Below the pieces are notes generated by a model. The model saw only the letters and a program-made list of their open reading frames with translations. It was not told where the DNA came from and made no database searches. Shown here in pieces: positions 8,301-18,700 of a stretch of DNA of 64,000 nt. Origin of the DNA: Deltaproteobacteria bacterium (GTDB lineage Bacteria > Myxococcota_C > UBA6777); contig SBHC01000042.1 of NCBI GenBank assembly GCA_006226375.1, forward strand, positions 1-64,000, in the 5' to 3' direction. The position numbers and the translations under genes were made by a program. Position 1 is the stretch's first letter. The number at the start of each line of letters is the position of its first letter.

Positions 8301-11300
8301 GAAGAAGGGTTGTTCCGGGCGCTTGGTGTCAGACATGGCTGTACTTTCCGGGCGAATAGGTTGCGAAGGGAAAATGGGAACCGGTTCTTGGATGGGAGCG
8401 GAAGCTGTGTCTTGCTTGGGTGCTGAGGGCGCTTCAAACTCGTGGGGTACATCCACAGATAGCATTCGCTGCGAGGAAGACTCTGTCGTAGCTTTCTCTG
8501 CTTTTGGATTGTAAAGAGGGGACAGGTCCACAGGTATCCGGTGTGCGATGAGAGCCCCAAGTAGCTTTTGCAGGGTGAACAGGTCGTGTTCCCCGCTCAC
8601 ACAAGCTGACATCGCAAGATGCTCTTGTTGCCCCAGAATCTTCGGAATCATCCGAGAACATGAGTTTCTTGGACCCATCTCCACAAACAATCGGACACCG
8701 TCGTCGTAGGCTTGCTGGATGGTTTGGGTAAAGTCAAAACCATGGAGCGCTTGTTGGAGGACCGAGTCGGCAGCAGCCTCTGTGGATAGCTCATAGGACT
8801 TGCCATGGTAGCTACTGTAGAGAGTTAGGCCTTCGCGCGGAGTGACGGGGAAGACGTGAATGTCGCGGTAGTCCTTTTTGACGGACTCCGCGGCTTCACA
8901 ATGAACGGTGACGATGCCTTCCAGATAAATCGCTTCACATTGTAGCTCTTGGATAAGGGCTTCGACGTCTTTTTGGCGACCTCCCACCACACACTCGTCG
9001 GGAGTGTTGACGATTAATAGCCGGGCGGTGTTGCCCTTGTTGAGGTGCTTGCGGACGACGCCTGCGGACCGTTGCACCACGGCAGTGCGCCACTCTACCT
9101 CTTCGTCGTCTGGGATGTTCCAGACTTTGCGAGCGGCGTTGCAAGGTCCAGCGAGTTCTTCGGTGAAGAGCTTGCTGGCTTCCATGCGGACCAGCATCTG
9201 TCCACGCTCGGGCCACACTTTGGAAGCAAACAAACCGGCCGACTCACCGAGGCTGTAACCAATCATTGCGTCTTCTTGGAGGCCAAAGAGGCGACACACT
9301 TCAGTGACGAATCCTCCATGAACCACCTGACCAAAGATCATGTGATGTGCATGGGAAGCGATCCGGTTGGCTGCCTTGGAACGCCATCCTACGGACCAGT
9401 CGCTGCGCCAGGGCATGTATAGCTCTGGAAGGATCTGGTCTTTGAGTCGCTCTGTTTCGGAGTCCATACGCGCGAGCGCCTGGGGGAAGTGCAGACCCAA
9501 CTCTCGTCCCATGCCGACGTAATGATTGCCTGAGCCGGGATACACAAAAGCCAGCTTTCCTTCCTGACCGAGAGGCTTGTCTGTCGAAAAGATACCTTGT
9601 TCTCCCAACGACTGGGGAATCTTCCCTTCCGAAAGCTGTCTTTGCAAGGTGGAGAGAGAATCGATGGCTTGTTCGTGTGAGCCAGCCACGAGACTTAGGC
9701 CAAACGCTGCTTCGGGCTTTGAACCTGCTTGTTCCCACCATAACTGGCCAAGGCTAGAGAGGTCCTTTGAGGTGTCCTTCAACAGGCTGTGCAGTGTGTT
9801 TGCCTGCTGGAGTAAGTCATGTGCGGTGTTGCCCTCCAACACAAACAAGCTATGGGAGGGATTTGCTGGAGCAGACTCTACAGAGAGACCATTTCCTTCG
9901 TGTTCTTGCAGTAGGCAACAAGACAGAGCGCCGCCCAAACCTGCGTTGTGAACAAGCGCCTGGCGGGGTCCATCCACTCGATTGCGAATCCAGGGCTGTG
10001 GCTTGATTGGTATGTTTAATGGTGCCTGAAGGTCAGTCGATGTTGGAACGCTGGTTCTTGGGTTGGCTGGAAATGCCCTGTGATGCAAGGCCAGGCTGGT
10101 TTGAACGACGGAAGCCAGGCTTGTTGCAGCGCCCAGGTCGGTTTGGGTCCCAAGATGAACGGTGGGCGTCTTTTCCGAGGATGACACCGTCAGAGTGGAG
10201 ATATACTCGTTTCTAAGTGACGGAACGGAGCAACTGTTAAGGACGATACAGTCGGTTGATGCAACGCTTGAGCCGCCCTCACGCAGCGCTTGCTCTTGAA
10301 CATCGTGTACTTTGGAAGTGTTGCATTCATTCGGAGATTGTGTGGCTTTGCCAAACCCTTTGATGACGGAGTAAATGCGGTCTCCATCGCGTACCGCGTC
10401 CTGGTAACGTTTGAGCACAAGGGCAACAGCACCTTCTCCTGGGATAGCTCGCTCTTGGTGCTGCAACGGGGAGGTGCTTAGTGTTGGAGCATACGCACGA
10501 AGATTGTGGGTTGTTGCGACATAGGTCGCATCACCAGAAATGTCGACGGCTCCTACTAGGGCGGCGTCAAGTTCCCCGCGCTGGATGGCTCGGGTTGCTA
10601 ACTCCAAAGCTTGTATCCCTGAGCTTTCTTCGGCGGAGAGAATAAAGCTTGGGCCTCCGAGTAAAAACTCTTTGGCGACCCGGCTCGCGACGATTCCTCC
10701 GAGTGCACCGACTGTTCGCGTTGCGTTCAGTGGCGGGCCCAGTTGGTCTTGCAACTCTACAATCCAGTCTTCCAATTCTTGGGGAGATAGCCTCAAACCC
10801 AGCTGTTTGGCCCACTGGGGTGCCCATCGCCAGAGCGCCCATCGCAGGTGGAAACGGGTGCAGGCAAAGTCAAACCCAACGCCGATGAAAGCGCCCATTC
10901 TTGGCCGACGTTCTCGTAGCGGAAACCCTGCATCTTCCATCGCAGCGGCTGCTACCTGAAGCATCAGAAGTTGCTGCGGCAAGATCTGCGACATCTCGTT
11001 GGGCGGAAGTCGGAACTTGCCCAAGGGAAGAGATAGCTTGGATAGGTAATTGCCTGACGAAGCTATCGTGGGATAGTTATGTTGCATCCAATCGTGGAGC
11101 GCTTGTCCCCAGCGATTGGCGTTCGGTGCAAAAGGTTGGTGGCCCTGAAACAGGGTTTGGTTCCACATTTGCAGAGAAGAGTCGGCGCCGATGTGAGCAT
11201 CCATACCCACAACAGCGACGGGTTCTCGCTCCCCCCATCCTTGGGAGAGGTCTTCCTTGACTGCGAGTTGTTGCGCTGGTGCGGTGTCAGCGGGCTGACT

Positions 11301-12695
11301 CCATTCTTCCACCAGCAGATGTGCGTTGATACCACCAAAACCAAACGCGCTAACTGCCGCACGACGAGGATGCTCGTCAGGTTTGGGCCAGTCGTTGGAT
11401 TGGGTGGGGACATAAAACGGACTCTCCAACAAACCAGGTAGCGGTGTTTCCATGTTGGCAGAGGGTAGCAGCCGTTGGTTTTTGAGTGCTAGCAGGATCT
11501 TGGTGAGGCTGGCCGCGGCTGCACCTGTCAGCAAGTGCCCAATCATCGATTTGACCGAGCCAATAGCGCATTGCTGTGGCTGCCAGGGCGAACCATCCCA
11601 CAGCGCCTTCAGGCTGTTTAACTCCGTCTTGTCTCCAAGAGGGGTGCCTGTTCCATGGCACTCAATCAGGTCAACGGTGTTGGGTTCCCAACCTGACTGG
11701 TGGTAGGCATCGTGCATCGCTCGAACCTGACCTTCGCTATCGGGAGCGAGGAGGTTCCCGCCGATGTCGTTGGACAAACCAATGCCTCGGATGACACCCA
11801 AAATGTTGTCTTGGGCGGCTACTGCGTCATCCAGTCGCTTGAGCACAAAGATGCCGGCTCCTTCTCCAACAACGAGGCCATCGGCACTGGCGTCGAAGGG
11901 GGCGCATCGCCCTGAAGCAGAGAGCGCACGCAGCTGGCTGAAACCGATTTGTGTGTACTGGTTTTCGGGTCGCGACACGCCTCCTGCCAGCATCGCATCG
12001 GCGCGACCTTCTTGTAACTCGTCACAGGCGAGCTTGATCGCATACAACGAGGAGGCGCAGGCTGCGTCTAGCGTAAAAGCCGCTCCTTCCAAACCTAGCG
12101 CGTGGGCTAGCAACTGAGCGGGATAGCTTGTCACTCTCCCGTTTAAACTTTGCTCAGCCTTGGGTGGAGCGCTTTCTTCAGAACCTACAAACGATAGCTT
12201 CGGTTCGATAGCTTCGGCAAACGCTTGGCCTACTGTTCCCCGCATCAATGCTGAAGAACCGTCTGTGGGGAGGGCGATCGCTGCGAGGATGACGCCGAAT
12301 CGCTCCGAGGAGAGGGCGTCTGTTTGGGCTTGGGAAAAGGCGTCTTGCCCTGCTTTGAGGGTCATGTGGTAGAGCGGGTCAAGCTGCTCCAACGTTGAAG
12401 CTTCGAGCGATAGCTTGGAGGTGTCGACTTTCACCTCATGCTGGACCAAACAAGCTATCTTGGAGTAGCTCTTGTCGTCTGTGAGGGTTGGGTGATAAGC
12501 CTTCTCTATTGGAGTCACCCATCGGTGCTCTGGCACGGGTTGGGCCGCAGACTCCGCTGTTTGGAGGTTCTTCCAAAAGTCTTGCAAATCACTTGCACCA
12601 GGAAATACGCCTCCCATCCCCACAATGGCAATGGGACAACGTTGAAACACGGTGGTATCGCTACCAGAAGGTGACGTTCGAGAAGAGCTAGTCAT
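5358..12695 (-). CDS. pfaC: PUFA synthase subunit Pfa3/PfaC type: KS-CLF-AT-DH-DH
   Basis: 2445-aa multidomain protein. Domains in order: ketosynthase (about 20-465; Cys in DAACASS at 213, His in ECHGTGT at 347, His in MIGHL at 387); chain-length factor (about 490-930), a KS homologue in which the cysteine position is glutamate (SAEESSG, about 687-693); acyltransferase (about 1045-1380; GYSLGES, S1148); a Pro/Gln-rich linker with an (NGT)n stretch (about 1400-1645); two FabA-like double-hotdog dehydratases (about 1650-2035 and 2060-2440; CHFMDDMVMPG at 1933 and AHFYQDPVCPG at 2335). This matches myxobacterial Pfa3 except that no acyltransferase (AGPAT) follows the last dehydratase. Start: ATG at 12695, 17 bases past the pfaA stop; a longer frame to 12791 would overlap pfaA. 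Confidence 0.92.
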   Translation of the reverse strand: MTSSSRTSPSGSDTTVFQRCPIAIVGMGGVFPGASDLQDFWKNLQTAESAAQPVPEHRWVTPIEKAYHPTLTDDKSYSKIACLVQHEVKVDTSKLSLEASTLEQLDPLYHMTLKAGQDAFSQAQTDALSSERFGVILAAIALPTDGSSALMRGTVGQAFAEAIEPKLSFVGSEESAPPKAEQSLNGRVTSYPAQLLAHALGLEGAAFTLDAACASSLYAIKLACDELQEGRADAMLAGGVSRPENQYTQIGFSQLRALSASGRCAPFDASADGLVVGEGAGIFVLKRLDDAVAAQDNILGVIRGIGLSNDIGGNLLAPDSEGQVRAMHDAYHQSGWEPNTVDLIECHGTGTPLGDKTELNSLKALWDGSPWQPQQCAIGSVKSMIGHLLTGAAAASLTKILLALKNQRLLPSANMETPLPGLLESPFYVPTQSNDWPKPDEHPRRAAVSAFGFGGINAHLLVEEWSQPADTAPAQQLAVKEDLSQGWGEREPVAVVGMDAHIGADSSLQMWNQTLFQGHQPFAPNANRWGQALHDWMQHNYPTIASSGNYLSKLSLPLGKFRLPPNEMSQILPQQLLMLQVAAAAMEDAGFPLRERRPRMGAFIGVGFDFACTRFHLRWALWRWAPQWAKQLGLRLSPQELEDWIVELQDQLGPPLNATRTVGALGGIVASRVAKEFLLGGPSFILSAEESSGIQALELATRAIQRGELDAALVGAVDISGDATYVATTHNLRAYAPTLSTSPLQHQERAIPGEGAVALVLKRYQDAVRDGDRIYSVIKGFGKATQSPNECNTSKVHDVQEQALREGGSSVASTDCIVLNSCSVPSLRNEYISTLTVSSSEKTPTVHLGTQTDLGAATSLASVVQTSLALHHRAFPANPRTSVPTSTDLQAPLNIPIKPQPWIRNRVDGPRQALVHNAGLGGALSCCLLQEHEGNGLSVESAPANPSHSLFVLEGNTAHDLLQQANTLHSLLKDTSKDLSSLGQLWWEQAGSKPEAAFGLSLVAGSHEQAIDSLSTLQRQLSEGKIPQSLGEQGIFSTDKPLGQEGKLAFVYPGSGNHYVGMGRELGLHFPQALARMDSETERLKDQILPELYMPWRSDWSVGWRSKAANRIASHAHHMIFGQVVHGGFVTEVCRLFGLQEDAMIGYSLGESAGLFASKVWPERGQMLVRMEASKLFTEELAGPCNAARKVWNIPDDEEVEWRTAVVQRSAGVVRKHLNKGNTARLLIVNTPDECVVGGRQKDVEALIQELQCEAIYLEGIVTVHCEAAESVKKDYRDIHVFPVTPREGLTLYSSYHGKSYELSTEAAADSVLQQALHGFDFTQTIQQAYDDGVRLFVEMGPRNSCSRMIPKILGQQEHLAMSACVSGEHDLFTLQKLLGALIAHRIPVDLSPLYNPKAEKATTESSSQRMLSVDVPHEFEAPSAPKQDTASAPIQEPVPIFPSQPIRPESTAMSDTKRPEQPFFPQSSSPTKPSSQFVGSQAVHVQPAYPTTQASYTDQQSAYTTPMGQLSAQVFPRMAETLQAKGQAHHTYLRMSQQNQQAMMENLLFQQELLSQALSQPAVQHHVPSAPTGIHALPSQQANHPVAPAYPATTSEVLDRQPISMQWHTPMPSLPPTNGTNGTNGANGTSYQHTAAVANEPSQPLAFDRDQCMEFAIGQIANVFGPDFAVIDSYDVRVRLPDEPLMLVDRILSIEGEMNSLGGGNLVTEHDVHPGAWYLDSERMPVCVTVEAGQADLFLCSYLGIDFKLKGKRAYRLLDAEVTFHRELPKPGEVIQYDITIDKFVRQGEVYLFFFRFDGTIDGSPLLTMRKGCAGFFTNEEITTSSGIVRTAEEWQPKPGKVAPGYQNLVTFDSPESYNDQQVQALREGNYAACFGPDFADLPLSNPTYLPSGKMKLFDRVNTVDPTGGRYGLGLVRAEADIHPDDWFLTCHFMDDMVMPGTLMYECCAHTLRVLLMRMGWVGEHETTHFEPVLNSTAKLSCRGPVTPESKLVLYEVEIKEIGIEPYPYVIADALMYVDGKCSVGFDNMSMQMTGQSFQALQTLWEGRTERPRSPVSGKPILYNHDHILAYAIGNPSEGFGEPYKMFDSDRIIARLPGPPYLFLDRVVEVEPQPWVLEAGGWIETEYDIPEDAWYFDANHQAVMPFSVLLEIALQPCGWLAAYLGSALQSKTDLSFRNLGGEATLTTLTTPTSGTLTVRVQMYEVSKAGGMLIERFNMEVYQQGELIYEGTTYFGFFTKAALANQIGIRDAAERMYEPTDEELASMSPMPLKALEPVDPKDKKLGTYPEASMPGRALQMIDRIDLYLPHGGPHSLGFLRGSKDVDPDEWFFKAHFYQDPVCPGSLGLESFLQLLRYMMLERWGESHGATHRFEPILLNEKHSWVYRGQILPTNKRVEVDAIVTDIQDGANPEVRARGFLKVDGTPMYEMIDFGLRMVPLTTESN

Positions 12696-12712
12696 CAAAA
12701 CCTGTTGGACTG

Positions 12713-15700
12713 TTAGGGAGTTTGAGGATGGAAGGCTTCCCACAACGAAGCGTCCATCGTGCAGGAAAAGCCGAGGATCTGAGCGATGCATTGACCTTGT
12801 GGGTCAAGGAAATGGAAGTCTCCTTTGACCTGGTATGGTGTCACGGCGTTCACAAGGAACTGAATGGTGGTCTCTTCAGAAAAGGAGGGTTGGAATTGTC
12901 GGTACGATGCAAACGCCGAGGGGAGGGTGACCTTCCCTTGTGTGGCATAAGCCCAAAGAATGGCAACCTGAAAAGCATCATCGACCACAAGTGGATCATG
13001 CTGCCAGCTCTGTACCTGCGAGGACGGCGTCCAATGTAGCGGGGCTGGAGCTGTCTGTGAGGTCACAACAAGAGCTTGCTCGGAATACCCTTCAATCTCT
13101 GTGATGCCGTGGAGCGCTTTGCCGTGAAACAGCACCTCATCGTACGCACTCTTTGTGCTCTTGGGATAAGGCTTCAGACCAGTCATCACGGGAACGGTGG
13201 GAGCCGTTTTGAGTGGGGCTGCTCCCAACACTGCAGTCGCTCGGGTGTGTGGCTTGAGAGAGCCATCGCTACCTCTGCCTTGAAGGACCAACTCCACACT
13301 GATCGTATTGTCCTGAACTTCCGGCGCTTTGGCGACCAACTCCACGGAGTGAACGCGGTCTTCCAAGATGAAACCATGGAGCACGCGAACGTTGTTGTAT
13401 CCATGGACATGATGGTTGGGATAGGCTTTTTGGACAGCCTGTCCCATCCAATCCATGATGAGGGCGAGCGGGACAACAGGCTTGCCCTGGAGTTGGTGGG
13501 AGTGAAGAACAGGATACCGTTCCAGAGAGACGTCATCCTTCCAAAGAACGCCAGCTTTGCCCTCTGCTGCGAGGCGATTGCCTTCCGATGCAGAGAGGGC
13601 TTCAGGCTTTCCCATGGATTCAAAGACAGTACCGACAGTGACTTCCACGGCGTCTTTGTTGGCCAAGGAAAGCTCACGCAAGAAGGCCCGAGCGCCTGAC
13701 TCCAGCGAGATCAGCGTGATGCCTTGGGACGTGAAGTGTCTCTTAAGTTCTGGGGTGACCATTCCGCCATCCCATGGACCCCAGTTGATGGACACTACCC
13801 GGCAATCCTGTCGTTGGGATGCTTGTTGCTGCGCGACCTTGTTCAGCACTTCGTTGGCCATCGCGTAATCGACCTGGCCTTTGTTTCCGGTCCGGCCGCT
13901 CACCGAAGAAAACAACACGATGCCCGTTAAGGGGTCGTCTTGTGTGGCTTGTAGAAGTGTTTTCAAACCTTGGACTTTGGTGTCGAAGACCTTGTTGAAC
14001 TGCTCCAAGGTTTTGTCCACGATGAAGCGGTCTTCCAGAACACCGGCTGCGTGGACCAATCCTTTGACGGGCCCATGCTTCTTTCTGACCTGATCCAGCA
14101 GCTGAGACATCGCAGTCAGATCGCGAACATCAACGGCATGGTACTCAACCGTTGAGCCTGCAGCTTTGATCTTGCCGAGGCTCTCGCGGATTTCGCGGTT
14201 TTTGCTGATGGTGCTGTAGATGCGCTGTAGCTCTTTTGGGTTCTTGATTTTGTGATCTTCCCAACCGTGTTGGAATAAGGCTTTCTTGATGTCGCCTTCT
14301 GCCGTGAGCGGCTGGAGCCAGGCAGGCTCTTCTGTAGGAAGCGGAGACCGCCCCAGCAGCACAAGAGTCGGAAGGTGGGCTTCTGCAAGAGTGTGCATCA
14401 CAGAAGCTGTAACGCCACGTGCGCCGCCCGAGACAAGCACCACATCACCTGCCTTCCAGACTGGCTCTTCCAGGATAGCTTCCGCTTCTTCCAGGACAAG
14501 CTCGCGTCGCCCCGATGCAGAAAGTCCCACTTCCATCGGGCTGTGGTTCAGACTTTCTTGAAGGATGGCCTTCGCGACTGCATCCCAGTCCTTCCAACCA
14601 GGAGCCAGATCGACGGCGCAACAGGACAGCTTTTCAACCTCGTGCTGCATGGTCTTTGGCAGACCTGCAAGGCCACCTTGGAGAGGGTTTGTCAGTGCAT
14701 CTGCAAAACCAAACGAACCGTCCATGGAAGTCACAGTCGTATAGAAGGCATCCGACTTTGCCAGCGAAGACTGAAGCAAGGGCAACGTCTTGTGAGCGAC
14801 CTGGAACGCTTGTTTCAGTGCGTCTTCTTCGGTTGTGCTCCAAGGTTGCTCTGTCGCAGGTGTCGATGAAAGCTGAATGACTCCAACGAGTGAATTGTCG
14901 CTTTGAGAGAGAGCCTCGTCCTCAGTCAGCCCGTTGGCTTTCAACTTGTGCCGAGAGAGGGCCTCTACCAAGGCGTTGCGCAACGGTGATTCGAGGCCAA
15001 CGACCCAGACCGTACTGTTCTTTGGCAACGTTAAGTTGTCTTGGGGCAGCGTGGGAGAGCTTTGGACCTTGATGACACGGCGCACCGCATCGATATCCCC
15101 CCCTGCACGAAGGTCGTGATGCAGGGAGGATGAATCAAAAGGGTGGTTGGATCCCTCCGTCACCAGCGCGTCTTGAGAGGCTTTCGCGATCTCTCCGAGG
15201 GTTCGGAGGTTCCGCATCATATCAGTGTCTACATCGTTGAGCGCTGGGAATTGCTCCGTGACAGAGGACAAGATCTCAACGCGCTTGATGGAGTCGATGC
15301 CAAGGTCGGCTTCCATATCCATGTCCATGGAGAGCATCTCGGTCGGGTAACCCGTCAGGTCAGCGACCACCTGGACCAGCACGTCTTCCACGTTCTTGCC
15401 GTTGCTGGGTGGCGTTGGAGTGGCTACCGAGGGAGCAGCCTGCGATGCTGGGGCGTCCGAACCTTGGTTGATGTAGTCAATGACTTCTTGGAGCGTCCGC
15501 ATCCGTCCCATCTCTTCAGGGTTGACGTCTGAAGCTTCGGGCACTCGCTCGCTCACTGTGGAGAGGATCTCAACGCGCTTGATGGAGTCGATGCCGAGGT
15601 CGGCTTCCATGTCCATCGTGGGGTCCAACATATCCACAGGATAACCTGTCAGCTCAGCGACCACTTCCAGCATGACATCGGCAACAGGTGCGCTGGAAGA

Positions 15701-18700
15701 TGCTGGCTGGGCCGGAGCCGGTACTGCGGGAGCAGCGACTGGAGCAGCCGGTGCAGGTTGAGGGCTTTTCTGGAACATCGAAAGGTCTGTGGCTCCGCGT
15801 TTCGTCGGAATCTCAGACAGCGAGGGTGCTGGAGCCGGAGCGGCTGGCGTAGCTGGCACTTGCCAGTTCATGGGGGCTGCCGCTTGAACGGGGGCTGCAG
15901 GTTGCTGGACCTGGGCCGGCTGGGAGGCTGCTACTTGCGGAGCCGTCCAAGTCGGAGCGACAACCGGTTGAGCTGGGGCAACTTGTTGTACCGGCGCAAA
16001 GGTCGGCGTCTGGGTTTGCCACGTTGCTGTCGAAGCTTGGGGGGCTTTCGGTGCCGGCAACGATGACGCTGGCATCGGAACCTGCATCGCGGAGGCAACA
16101 AATTGCTGGCTGCGAACCATCATATCGTGGAGCGCCAGACCAACCTGTTCTTGCCCTTCCAAAAACCGCTGGTGGGTTTGTGTCGTTTGATGTTGCAGCG
16201 TTTGCATCGCTTGCAAGCCATGCTGCATCAACTGCAACGCCTCATGAAGCATGGGGTTGGCCTGTGCTGCTACGGGTGCGAACTGAGGTTGGGCCTCGAC
16301 CTGTCCATGCTGGACAGAGGCTGTCTGGTAGTGTTGTGAGATCCCGTTGGTGGGGGATGTCGGGTCATGAGATGTATCGGGTCTAGACATGGTCGTTGGC
16401 TTCCCTCTGTTGGGCGTTGGCGATACAAACATAGATGGATTGGGGGTCGATATGGGTCGTCGTTCCTGGAGAGCCCCTGCCGCAGCCGTGTGGACGCCGT
16501 TTCGAGTCGGGCTTTTGGCAGACTTGGTTACAGATTGAGCCTGTCGAATGGGGGTCTGGACTGCAGAATGTGTTCCATTCTTCGTAGGCCTGGCTGCTGC
16601 TCCATTCGTCGCCCCGTTCTTGGGAGCGGACGAGACATGTGGACTCTGTGGCTTGGCTTCTCCAACGTACGGAGGGCTGGGCGGTCGTTTGGTCTTTTTC
16701 GGCGACCGATAGTTGGCTCCTGTAAGAGGAATCTTCATCTTGGGTTTTCGAGGCTCTTCGGGCTTCTCCTCCCACTCATGCAGTTGAACGGGGAGGCCAA
16801 GGACGGCGGCTTCGGCCAAGGTGGAAGCGAGGTCAAAGATGCCATCTCCTCGACCTTGTGAGCGGTCCACGCTCATCACATGGTGGGGCTTGTCCTTGAG
16901 GATGGCACCAATCAGCCCGGACAGCACCGCTTTGGGGCCGACCTCCAGGAAGACGCGAACGCCCGCTTCGTAGAGGGCTTCCACTTCTTCCACAAACTGG
17001 ACGGGGCTGACGAGCTGCTCTGCGAGGAGGTCTCGGATCGCCTTCACTTTGTCGGAGTAAGGCTCTGCTGTCGCGTTGGCATACACTGGAAACGCTGGAG
17101 CCTTGACCTTGAGGGAGCTAAGAAACTTTCGGAAAGGCTTCTTGGCGTCGGCAACCAAGGGGCTGTGGAAGGCTGCCGAAACGGGCAGACGTCGAGCCCG
17201 AAACTTCTTCTCTTTGCAGAGTTCTTCGGCTTGTGCGATGGCTTCTTCGCTGCCGGAGAGGACACCCTGCTTGGGGCTGTTCCGGTTGGCCAACACGACG
17301 TCCAGCTTGGCTTCTTCGAGGAGGGCGTCCAGCTCTTCGAGCGGAGCGCGGACAGCCGTCATGGTGCCACGGTCTTTGTCGCCCAAGGACATCAAACGTC
17401 CACGCTCTCGGGAGAGAAGGAGCAGGTCTTTGCGAGAAAGAGAGCCTGCGGCATGAAGGGCGACCAGCTCTCCGTAGCTATGCCCAGCGGCGACATCCGG
17501 ACGCAAACCAAAGCGCTCCAGGAGTTGAAGCATTCCAGCGCTCACCGCGCCCAAAGCAGGCTGGGCTACGGCTGTATCGGCCAAGTCTGTCTTTTGCGCT
17601 TTTTCTTTGTCGGGTGAGAACGTCGGTGTGGGATACAATTTCTGTGTGAGTTGAGCCTCTTCCAACCACTCGTCCGCTTGTTCCATCACCTCCCAACACT
17701 CAGGGAAGGTGCGAACCAGATCCGCTGACATACCTGGATACTGACTGCCTTGCCCAGGGAAGACAAAGGCGAGGGGGCCTTCGGGTGAAGATGTCATCCC
17801 GTTGTAGAACAGGCCAGGAGCTTTGGCGGCTTCGTTCGGTGCCTCGCTGACGAGCTTTTCGGCTTGCTCCAACAACGTACGCAGGTCTTTGTTGTAGGTG
17901 TGGACCAAGACGAGGCGTGCTTTGTGCTCCACCGAGAACGACTCTCTGGAAATGGCGGCACGTCGAGCAATGGAGCGAGGGTGAAGGTCATCGGTTAACC
18001 ACGCCTGCCAATCTTTCAGTTGGGTGACGATCTCGTCCGACGTTGCACCCGAGAAGGCCAGGAGCGTGGTACTATCGTCCCACGCTGGTTGCTCTTTTTC
18101 TGGCGTATATTCTTCCAGGACTGCGTGGAAGTTGCTGCCTCCGAAGCCCAAGGCGCTGACACCCGCGAGTCGTGGTCCTTCCGAAAACCAGGGTCGAGTC
18201 TCTCGGCTGATATAGAACGGTCCGTTCTCCACGTCAATCTTGGGGTTGGGCTCTTCCACTTTGATGGTGGGCGGTAGCGTCTTGTGGTAGAGAGCGAGCG
18301 AGGCTTTGATCAGGCTGGCTGCTCCTGCGGCGGCTTTGGTGTGGCCGATTTGCGACTTCACCGTTCCGAGCGCACACCATTGGGTTTCGTCGCTCTCATC
18401 GCGATAGACTTCGTCTAGCGCTTCAAACTCCGTGGCGTCACCCACCTTGGTGCCCGTTCCGTGAGCTTCGACCAGGGTGATGTCTCGGGGAGACACCCCT
18501 GCGATCTCATAGGCACGGCGCAAAGCCTTGGTCTGTCCGGCTGCGCGAGGGGCGTAGATGCTTTGTGACTTGCCATCACTGGAAGAGCCCACGCTGCGAA
18601 TGACGGAGTAGATCTTGTCACCATCGCGCTCTGCATCTTCAAGCCGCTTCATGACGAGGATACCGAGACCCTCACTGATCATCGTTCCGTCGGCCTGAGC

